From Agapanthus africanus (lineage: Eukaryota > Streptophyta > Magnoliopsida > Asparagales > Amaryllidaceae): a stretch of 64,000 nt of DNA. Location of the stretch: positions 41,006,114-41,070,113 of the forward strand of contig JASDDO010000024.1 of assembly GCA_030015575.1 (NCBI GenBank), given 5' to 3'. This document shows positions 45,366 to 53,866 of this stretch, piece after piece. The position numbers and the translations under genes are program-made. Every line of letters begins with the position of its first letter. The stretch's first letter is position 1. Below the pieces are notes generated by a model. It was not told where the DNA came from. It made no database searches and saw nothing but the letters and a program-made list of their open reading frames with translations.

Positions 45366-46930
45366 GCTCTGGATGCTTCACACGGGTTCACTGCCGTGCT
45401 TGGCGAGGACCAGGCTCCGCTCTGGATGCTTCACACGGGTTCGCTGCCGTGCTCTGCGAGGACCAGGATCCGCTCTGGACGTTTTCCACGGGGTCAAAGA
45501 GTGACATTATCCGCGTTCCACGTAACCAGGAATTTTGCACTAGATGCTTCACACGGGTTCACTGCCGTGCTCGGCGAGGACTAGGCTCCGCTCTGGATAC
45601 TTCACACGGGTTCACTGCCGTGCTCTGCAAGGACCAGGATCCGCTCTGGACGTTTTCCACGGGGTCAAAGAGTGACATTATCCGCGTTCCACGTAACCAG
45701 GAATTTTGCACTAGATGCTTCACACGGGTTCACTGCCGTGCTCGGCGAGGACTAGGCTCCGCTCTGGACGTTTTCCACGGGGTCAAAGAGTGACATTATC
45801 CGCGTTCCACGTGACCAGGAATTTTGCACTAGATGCTTCACACGGGTTCACTGCCGTGCTCGGCGAGGACTAGGCTCCGCTCTGGACGTTTTCCACGGGG
45901 TCAAAGAGTGACATTATCCGCGTTCCACGTGACCAGGAATTTTGCACTAGATGCTTCACACGGGTTCACTGCCGTGCTCGGCGAGGACTAGGCTCCGCTT
46001 TGGACGTTTTCCACGGGGTCAAAGAGTGACATTATCCGCGTTCCACGTGACCAGGAATTTTGCACTAGATGCTTCACACGGGTTCACTGCCGTGCTTGGC
46101 GAGGACTAGGCTCCGCTCTGGATGCTTCACACGGGTTCACTGCCGTGCTCTGCGAGGACCAGGATCCGCTCTGGACGTTTTCCACGGGGTCAAAGAGTGA
46201 ACTTATCCGCGTTCCACGTAACCAGGAATTTTGCACTAGATGCTTCACATGGGTTCACTGCCGTGCTCGGCGAGGACTAGGCTCCGCTCTGGACGTTTTC
46301 CACGGGGTCAAAGAGTGACATTATCCGCGTTCCACGTGACCAGGAATTTTGCACTAGATGCTTCACACGGGTTCACTGCCGTGCTCGGCGAGGACTAGGC
46401 TCCGCTCTGGACGTTTTCCACGGGGTCAAAGAGTGACATTATCCGCGTTCCACGTGACCAGGAATTTTGCACTAGATGCTTCACATGGGTTCACTGCCGT
46501 GCTTGGCGAGGACTAGGCTCCGCTCTGGATGCTTCACACGGGTTCACTGCCGTGCTCTGCGAGGACCAGGATCCGCTCTGGACGTTTTCCACGGGGTCAA
46601 AGAGTGACATTATCCGCGTTCCACGTAACCAGGAATTTTGCACTAGATGCTTCACACGGGTTCACTGCCGTGCTCGGCGAGGACTAGGCTCCGCTCTGGA
46701 CGTTTTCCACGGGGTCAAAGAGTGACATTATCCGCGTTCCACGTGACCAGGAATTTTGCACTAGATGCTTCACACGGGTTCACTGCCGTGCTCGGCGAGG
46801 ACTAGGCTCCGCTCTGGATGCTTCACACGGGTTCACTGCCGTGCTCTGCGAGGACCAGGATCCGCTCTGGACGTTTTCCACGGGGTCAAAGAGTGACGTT
46901 ATCCGCGTTCCACGTAACCAGGAATTTTGC
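45366..46930 (-). repeat. 118-bp tandem array with higher-order pattern
   Basis: Eleven copies of a module starting GACGTTTTCCACGGGGTCAA, at about 45478, 45649, 45767, 45885, 46003, 46173, 46292, 46410, 46580, 46698 and 46869. Most spacings are 118 bp; four are about 171 bp because an extra ~53-bp submodule (GGATGCTTCACACGGG...) is present. Copies are almost identical. One copy of the same module lies in each LTR (40577-40706 and the matching place near 58870). Tandem repeats in 3' regions of Tat/Ogre elements are a known source of satellite DNA. Confidence 0.88.
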
Positions 46931-47562
46931 TGATTGTATCCGCATTTCACGGGATTGGGGTTTGACTCTCTGTGGGAATACATCGTCGAGTCATGGAACT
47001 GGGAGTTGCCGCTGTTCCGTTTCGCTTGATGTTGTGTCTGCTGCCATGAGACGAACGACGAGATGATCTCTAGGCTATCTGTGAACCGTCGAGATTTGGC
47101 TTCTCCTTATGATGAAACCTGGGGAAGGAGTATGATCCCTTCTTTGTTTGCGCCCCTGGATTGTATACAGGGGGAGATGTAACATCACCTTTAGGGCGAG
47201 GATTTCACTTTTATTTTATTTCTTTTTCCGCGATGCTCTATCATTTCAGCTTTTATATCGCGAAGGTCGCGATTGCCCCATCATTTCGGCTATTTTTCGC
47301 GGTGCCCAATCATTTCGGCTATTTATTTATTTTCTGCTCGCTGCTTTTTATTGCGAGTTGCCCCATCATTTCGGCTATTTTGTAGGCATGTGTGGCTTGC
47401 TAGCTTTTTCGCTGCAAGCCTGGATTTTAGGCACCGATTTTGGCATCAGCACCGCTACAACTGGAATGTTTCCAGGAGCGAATCATCATTTGCCTTTGTC
47501 GATGACGAACAAAGGTGGCTCAGCAAACAGGGTTAAGGGTCCTGTCGACCAAGGCTTTTGAC
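46931..47562 (-). repeat. B 3' region with CATCATTTCGGCTATTT repeats
   Basis: Around 47220-47390 the word (C)CATCATTTCGGCTATTTT occurs four to five times, with TCGCG between copies. The reverse complement is present in A at 11025-11115. GGATTGTATACAGGGG at about 47159 has its counterpart in A at about 11180 and 10515. No coding match. Confidence 0.6.
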
Positions 47563-48050
47563 TTCATGAGCCGTAAGGGTCTCACAAAGGTATTTCTCCC
47601 TACAAGTCGTGAGGATCTTGCAGGTGTATTTTCTCCTTAGGGATCGTGAGGATTCCTAAGTGTGTGCTCCTCTGTAAGTCGTAAGGATCCTACAAGAGGG
47701 CTTTCTCCTTATGGGTCGAGAGGACCTACAAGGGTTGGACCTTGCTGGGGAAATGTTTATTCGCGCCCGTGGATTGTATACAAGGGTCAGTATTGAGTCC
47801 TTTGTAGGGAAATATCGAAGGTTGTGGAGGATTGCTTAAGCACAGGTATAGGTCTCTGTAACTTAAGACTTTCAAATCTTATGAGCCGTAAGGGTCCCAT
47901 AAGAGAGTTCTCCTTACGAGTCGTGAGGATCTCGTAAGTGTATTTTCTCCTTGGGAATCGTGAGGATCCCTAAGTGTGTTGCTCCTTTGTGAGTCGTAAG
48001 GATCTCACGCAGGTGGTTTCTCCTTACAAGGTCGAGAGGACCCTATAAGT
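47563..48050 (-). repeat. Hairpin array, B second cluster
   Basis: About ten units on +, such as CCTACAAG/CTTGCAGG, CTTAGGGAT/ATTCCTAAG, CTTATG.G/C.CATAAG, CTTACGAG/CTCGTAAG, TGTGAG/CTCAC and CTTACAAGG/CCCTATAAG, with a near-constant loop TCGTGAGGAT, TCGTAAGGAT or TCGAGAGGA. Followed to 48226 by low-complexity T-rich DNA. Confidence 0.8.
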
Positions 48051-48226
48051 TTCTTTTAACGAGGTTGCGCCCTTTCGGGTTTTCACAAACGCTCGCCGGT
48101 GGTCCTGCTGTTTTTACTCACGGAGCCCTTTCGGGTTTTCATCCGTGCCCGTTTTGCTCGTGGACGCACCGTTTTTTTATTCTTTTTCTCTTTTTTTTTA
48201 TCTCGTCAGCCTAAGGATGCTGCGGT

Positions 48227-48393
48227 AGTAGTTTAGGGACGTTTCGGTCCGTCGTTAGTTTAAAGACGTTTCGGTCCGTCGTTAGTTTAAGGACGTTTCG
48301 GTCCGTCGTTAGTTTAAGGACGTTTCGGTCCGTCGATAGTTTTAAGGACGTTTCGGTCCGTCGTTAGTTTAAGGACGTTTCGGTCCGTCGTTA
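48227..48393 (-). repeat. 28-bp tandem, six copies
   Basis: AGTTTAAGGACGTTTCGGTCC with GTCGTT spacers. It is another form of the GGAC/GTCC hairpin family and lies just downstream of integrase in element sense. A's counterpart is at 9875-9975. Confidence 0.85.
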
Positions 48394-48488
48394 TGGGAAG
48401 GCCAGCTGCTGCTTGTAAAGTCTGAGCCTAGGAAGATAGCGAGTGGACATAGTCGTCGTCATCTATCATTGACCCAGGCTATGGCTCA

Positions 48489-49597
48489 TTAAGCATAGTA
48501 TTTCTTTAAGAAGCGGCCGTTTATTGGCCTGAAAAGCCTTTCACCGTGCATGTCCATGAGTAGATAGGCTCCACCCTGGTAGACCTTGTCTATGATGTAC
48601 GGGCCTTCATAGTTTGGTTCAAATTTTCCCCGCTTGGCACGATTGGGGATCATAGGTCTTTTGACCACTAGTACGAGATCGCCTTGGCGAAATGTCCTCG
48701 GCCTGGTCAATCTTTCGTACGAGCGCGTCATCTTCGCTTTGTAAGCTTCTAGATGTTGTTGCGCTATGAGCCGGGTTTCGTCGAGGGCATCAAGCTCCTC
48801 AAGCCGAAGGTGAGCATTTTCTTCGTCCGTCAGCTCGTGGTGGACTGCCACTCGCAGAGAGGGTAACTCTATCTCGAGGGGGGTACTGCTTCCGTCCCAA
48901 ATACCAACGCGTACGGCGTTGTGTTCGTGGCCGTCTTGAATGTAGTTCGATAAGCCTAAAGGGCTTCTTGCAGCCTCTCGTGCCAGTCTCTCTTATTCCG
49001 GGAAACGGTCTTTTTTATGATCTTCATCAAGGTCTTATTGAAGGCCTCGGCCAGACCGTTAGCTCGTGGGTTGTAAACTGAAGAATATCTCCAGTCTATA
49101 TTGTGCTGCTGCGCGAAGCGGCTAATCTTATGGCTTCTGTAAGCTGGCCCGTTATCGGAGATAATCCGCCGTGGGGTTCCGAACCGATAGATGACGTGCG
49201 TCTTGAAGAAATGGAGGATATTCTCCGTCTTCACTTCCCTCAGTGGTACTGCTTCCGCCCATTTGGAGAAGTAATCAGTTGTCGCCAGGATAAAACGATG
49301 TCCCCGGGATGATGCTGGCTCGATGGGGCCGACTATGTCAGTCCCCCACATTTCGAATGGCCAACTAGCCACCGTTGGATGTAGTGGATTCGGATGTTGG
49401 TGGATAAATTCTCCATGGATCTGGCACGAGTGGCATTGCTTCGCATACTCGAGGCAGTCCTGGATCATCGTGGGCCAGTAGTAACCCATCCGTTTAATTT
49501 TTAACTTCATCTTTGGGCCTGCTTGGTGAGAACCGCAAAGTCCGTCGTGGACTTCCTGAATGACTCTTTCCGCTTCGTCAGATCCTAAGCATCTCAG
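48489..49597 (-). pseudogene. B integrase
   Basis: Integrase inserts the cDNA into the host chromosome. The zinc-binding part has GYYWPTMIQDCLEYAKQC and HSCQIHG. The catalytic D,D,E positions are in MWGTDIVGP, SDNGPAYRS and GLAEAFNKTL. The C-terminal part has RTFRQGDLVLVVKR and GKFEPNYEGPYII and ends KKYYA. There is no chromodomain. Slightly broken, otherwise of normal content and order. Same domain ending as A at 9755. Confidence 0.85.
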
Positions 49598-52500
49598 CTA
49601 TAGAGAATCAAACGATCTCTTGTATAGAGTATCGTTGACGAAGGCGAAAGATAGAGCTCGTTTCATGAGCTGATGCCTTGAGGATGTATCTTTGGGCATT
49701 CGGTGGGACTTAAAGTAGTCTATGAAGACTTCCCTCCAGTCCTCGGCCTTCTCATGGTCTTTTATTTGTAGGGTCGTCTGCTCAGTCGCTCCTTTTTCTT
49801 TATATAATTCCGGAAGTATTTCTGCCGGGGCGAGCACTCGACGGCTTTGTACCACGATTCTTACATCATCGAGGTTTTCGTCCGCCAGTTCTTTAGCAAG
49901 TTTGGCTAACGCGTCTGCTTTGCTGTTTTCCGCGCGTGGTATATTCTCCAAAGTATAGGAAGGAATTTGGGTCAATAGTTGTTGCACCTTTTCGCCGTAC
50001 TTTACCAACTCCGGTTTGCACGTTTGGTAATCACCATTTACTTGACTAACAACCAGTTGAGAATCCCCGTATATAAGGAGGTCTTCAATTCCCAGGTCGA
50101 TGGCGATTTCGAGGCCTGCTATCAGAGCTTCGTATTCAGCTTCATTGTTTGTCCTCGGCTCTGTTAAGGAGAAGGCGAAGCGCATTATCCCTCCTTGTGG
50201 AGTTGCAAAGACGAGGCCTATCCCCGATTTGATCATTGGGATACCTTGTTTCTGTTTCTTTACGGAGGACGCTCCATCGAAATAGAGTTCCCATCGGGTG
50301 CTACCGCCGCCAATCGCATCAAATGCATGCTCGTCCGGCAAATCACAGTTCAGAGGAGAATCGGCCGGTATCGGGTGCTCAGCGAGGAAATCGGCAATGG
50401 CCTGGCCTTTCACTGCCTTGAGAGGTTGATACGTTACCGAGAACTCCATCAAGAGCAGGGCCCATTTAGCGAGTCGTCCCGTCAATATGGCTTTTGACAT
50501 CAAGTATTTAAGGGGATCCACTTTTGAAATAAGACGGACTTCCTGTGCCAACGCATAGTGCCTGAGCTTTGTTATCGCGAAGATTAGTGCCAAGCAATGT
50601 TTTTCAATGGGAGAGTAGTTGCTTTCTGCCCCCAATAGAACTCGACTTAAGTAGTAGAGTGCTCTCTCTTTTCCCTGATCGTTCTCTTGCGCCCATAATG
50701 CGCCCAAGGAACCTTCGAGGGCGGTTGTATAAAGAATGAGGGGTTTTCCCTTGACCGGCGCGGCCAACACCGGAGGGTTCTGCAGGTACTGCTTGATCTC
50801 GTCTAGCGCGCTTTGACATTTGTGATCCCAAACGAATGGAGTTCCCTTTTTCATCAGGTGGCTGTAAGGACGGCATTTGCCTGAAAGATTAGCGATAAAC
50901 CGCCGGATGTATGCGAGCTTCCCTTGGAGAGACCGCAACTGTTTGAGGGTTCTTGGCGGAGGCATTTCCATGATCGCTTTAATCTTTGACGGATCTATTT
51001 CAATACCTCGGTGTCGAACGATGAATCCCAGAAATTTGCCCGAGGAGACTCCAAACGCGCATTTGAGGGGATTCATTTTCAAATTATATTGCCGAAGGCG
51101 TTGAAATACAGTCTCCAGATGCTCTAAATGCTCTTCGTATGACATGCTCTTTACTACGAGGTCATTAATATAGCACTCGACGATGTTATGTATGAGGTCG
51201 TCGAAGATCTTTGTCATGGCCCTTTGATAGGTAGTGCCAGCGTTCTTTAGACCAAAGGGCATAACTCTGTAGCAGAATATACCCGAAGGGGTCCGGAAAG
51301 CGGTGTGCTTCTGGTCTTCGGGATGCATCTTTATCTGATTGTATCCTGATGAACCGTCCATAAAGGAGAAAACCTCATGAGTGGACGTGTTATCTATCAT
51401 TAGCTCGGTTACCGGTACTGGGAAATCGTCCTTTGGACAGGCTTTATTGAGATCCCTGAAATCCACGCATATGCATACCGTCCCATTCTTCTTCATTACC
51501 GGGACGATATTGGCGATCCAATCGGGATATTGGACTTCTTGGATAAACCCAGAATCGATCAGCTTCTTGACTTCGGCGTTGATGCTCATTTCAAGCTCGA
51601 GTCGCATCCTTCTTGGCGCTTGCTTGACTGGCTTGATATCTGGGGATATTGCTAATTTATGCACAGCAACCTCCGGATCTAATCCTGGCATCTCGGAGTA
51701 GTTCCACGTGAAGCAGTCTTTATGCCGTAGAAGCACGTTCTTTAACGCGGCCACCTTTTCTTCAGAGAGTAACTCGCTGACAAATGTCGGTTGCGGGTCA
51801 TCTGCCGATCCCAACTCAATCTTCCTGAGGTTATCTGCAGTAGTATGTATACCGTCTTCCAGTTCTTTCGGAGCTGGCGAAAATTCTGAGATTACCTCAT
51901 CATCGCTGTTCTCAAAGCACTGGGGGAGGTCATCCACGTTCTCGCGCTCTTCTTTTAATATCGTAATCGTATAACAGGTGCGAATCCGCTCCCAGGACTG
52001 AGGTGGATCCGGTTCTGCTCTTGCGGCCTTGGGTTCATGCTTTCGTGGTGGCGTTACCCTCCAGCCGTTGGATAAAGCGAATCTGCCCCGTTGGTTCTGG
52101 TCCTCGACCCAGTTCTTGAAGGTGAAGCAGTCTTCGGTAGGATGTCCTATGGCTCGGTGATAAGAGTAATAGCTCAAACGAGAAGCCTTGTTAGCTTGCT
52201 CAGGGTGTCTAGACTCTGGAAGCGCGATCATTTGATGTTTTAAAGCGAGCTTGAGTAACCTCTCCGTCTTGTCTCGGGGAAAGGAGTACGCTCGACTCAT
52301 CTTCTCCATGAGGGACGAATCCGAGCCGTGCAGTACCCGATCACGTAACCCTCTAATCCTGCGTCGTTGTTGTCGGCTCCTCTTTCCGCTTCTTGATTTA
52401 TTTCCGTCTCCGCGTCGGGCCTTTCGTACAACGGGTTGACAAGGATGAGCATCTTTGTCTTTTGCAGCCTGTTGAAACAGACGTTGCGTCCTGGCCTTCT

Positions 52501-53845
52501 CGTAGATGGCCATTTCTCGGTTGTGGTCTTCCCGAGCTTTCTGACCCACTTTCCTGATAGGCTTTCCCATTCGTTCTTCAAACGATGGACTCGGCGCTTC
52601 AATTGCGGGGTCTAGTTTTGATGAAGGATTGGCATCTCCTGATAGGGCGTCCTCTTCTTCATCAAAGGTATATATGGCGTAGCTACTGTGGGCCCGTTCC
52701 TGTTTTCCGGCTCTCGCGTATCCAAGCCCGAGTGTTTCCATTTTCCCGTTGGGCAATTTGCGTTGAGTCCCGGGGACATCCCAAATCCAGTTGTAGAACC
52801 GAGCCTGCCGAACAGTCTGCTTTAAGGGTACTCCTTGGCGCTTCAATAGCTTCTTTAATCCATTTGTATAGTATCTAGGCAGACGGATGGGTTGGAGCCT
52901 GTCAAGTGCAGCATCCGCGCCATGCCAGATGTCTTTCTCTATTTTCGACTCCGAGGATCGGTAGAATAGGATCACCTTCTCACCCCTTTGCCTGGGAGGG
53001 ACGTAAAACGTTTGCAGGTCCTGCACATTGTGAGCTTGAAGCGTGTCGAGATCTTTGTAGTGTTCTCGCGGTACCATGGTGATTTGCAAACTATGGTCAT
53101 CGCCAGGGGGTGCTTGTATTGACAGCCGATTGGAGAACACGACATTAACTTCATCTTCTGAATCACTTCCGAAGACCAACATGGGGGCGGGCGTCCCCAG
53201 ATTGTTGCGTTGAGATGGCCCTGCATAAACTATCTCTTCATCTTCTTCGGTATCGCTCCCGAAAACAGGGATGGTGGCGGCGGTATTGTTCTCCGGATTG
53301 CGACACCTTTCTGTATCCTCGAAATTTGGCAAAAAGTACTTCGCATCTTCGTATTTGCGGACTTCGTTTACGGAAAATGGGTTCAACTCACCTGTTACAG
53401 TATACTCGAAACCATCCTTAAAGTACTTCATACACTGATGTTGTGTAGAAGGGATGATGTTGTACTCGTGTAGCCAAGGACGGCCGAGCAAGGCGTTGTA
53501 GCAGGTCTTGGCGTCCATGACATGGAATTTGATGTCTGTGACGAGAAGTCCAAAGCGTAATGTTAGTATCACAGATCCGAGAGTCCGTGACGATTGTGAA
53601 TCGAAACCGGAGATAGTAATTTTGTCACGAGCGAGGTGTTGCACACTCATGCAGATTTCCTTCAACACCCGAACATTAAGGAGATTGACGGAGGATCCAT
53701 TATCCACCAGGATCTTGCCTATCTTGATATCATGGCAGTATCCGGAGACATATAGGGGGCGGTTGTGGTCGCACGTCCCGAGAAGGAGGTCTTCATCACC
53801 GAAAGTGATATCGGCTGTATGCACTTCCTCCAGTTCATCCTTCAT
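49598..53845 (-). CDS. B pol: protease, reverse transcriptase, RNase H, archaeal-type RNase H
   Basis: Reading frame of 1415 codons. Protease is near residues 45-60 (LVDNGSSVNLL). A basic stretch (residues ~480-500, RSRQQRRRIRG) and a zinc-knuckle-like module (SYHRAIGHPTEDC) lie between protease and RT. RT has VDFRDLNKACPKDDFP, FMDGSSGYNQI and YINDLVVKS at the place of the usual YxDD. The first RNase H follows (YYLSRVLLGAESNYSPIEK). A second RNase H of archaeal type has FDGAS, NNEAEYEALIAGLE, YGDSQLVV and NSKADALAKLA. This double RNase H is a documented Tat feature. It is in one frame with gag. Confidence 0.88.
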   Translation of the reverse strand: MKDELEEVHTADITFGDEDLLLGTCDHNRPLYVSGYCHDIKIGKILVDNGSSVNLLNVRVLKEICMSVQHLARDKITISGFDSQSSRTLGSVILTLRFGLLVTDIKFHVMDAKTCYNALLGRPWLHEYNIIPSTQHQCMKYFKDGFEYTVTGELNPFSVNEVRKYEDAKYFLPNFEDTERCRNPENNTAATIPVFGSDTEEDEEIVYAGPSQRNNLGTPAPMLVFGSDSEDEVNVVFSNRLSIQAPPGDDHSLQITMVPREHYKDLDTLQAHNVQDLQTFYVPPRQRGEKVILFYRSSESKIEKDIWHGADAALDRLQPIRLPRYYTNGLKKLLKRQGVPLKQTVRQARFYNWIWDVPGTQRKLPNGKMETLGLGYARAGKQERAHSSYAIYTFDEEEDALSGDANPSSKLDPAIEAPSPSFEERMGKPIRKVGQKAREDHNREMAIYEKARTQRLFQQAAKDKDAHPCQPVVRKARRGDGNKSRSGKRSRQQRRRIRGLRDRVLHGSDSSLMEKMSRAYSFPRDKTERLLKLALKHQMIALPESRHPEQANKASRLSYYSYHRAIGHPTEDCFTFKNWVEDQNQRGRFALSNGWRVTPPRKHEPKAARAEPDPPQSWERIRTCYTITILKEERENVDDLPQCFENSDDEVISEFSPAPKELEDGIHTTADNLRKIELGSADDPQPTFVSELLSEEKVAALKNVLLRHKDCFTWNYSEMPGLDPEVAVHKLAISPDIKPVKQAPRRMRLELEMSINAEVKKLIDSGFIQEVQYPDWIANIVPVMKKNGTVCICVDFRDLNKACPKDDFPVPVTELMIDNTSTHEVFSFMDGSSGYNQIKMHPEDQKHTAFRTPSGIFCYRVMPFGLKNAGTTYQRAMTKIFDDLIHNIVECYINDLVVKSMSYEEHLEHLETVFQRLRQYNLKMNPLKCAFGVSSGKFLGFIVRHRGIEIDPSKIKAIMEMPPPRTLKQLRSLQGKLAYIRRFIANLSGKCRPYSHLMKKGTPFVWDHKCQSALDEIKQYLQNPPVLAAPVKGKPLILYTTALEGSLGALWAQENDQGKERALYYLSRVLLGAESNYSPIEKHCLALIFAITKLRHYALAQEVRLISKVDPLKYLMSKAILTGRLAKWALLLMEFSVTYQPLKAVKGQAIADFLAEHPIPADSPLNCDLPDEHAFDAIGGGSTRWELYFDGASSVKKQKQGIPMIKSGIGLVFATPQGGIMRFAFSLTEPRTNNEAEYEALIAGLEIAIDLGIEDLLIYGDSQLVVSQVNGDYQTCKPELVKYGEKVQQLLTQIPSYTLENIPRAENSKADALAKLAKELADENLDDVRIVVQSRRVLAPAEILPELYKEKGATEQTTLQIKDHEKAEDWREVFIDYFKSHRMPKDTSSRHQLMKRALSFAFVNDTLYKRSFDSL

Positions 53846-53866
53846 CTTTTCAGTGGCGAGGAAGGC

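Noticed and set aside
45366-46930. Possible CRISPR-like array
   Set aside because: The units are direct tandem copies without unique spacers, in a plant retrotransposon.
43091-48488. Reading B's 5.4-kb 3' region as a separate inserted element
   Set aside because: No target duplication or LTR ends inside it, and A has the same modules in the same place after integrase, so it belongs to the family.
48489-48851. Chromodomain after integrase
   Set aside because: The frame ends soon after the GPY-type motif with no aromatic-cage residues, so B is not a chromovirus.
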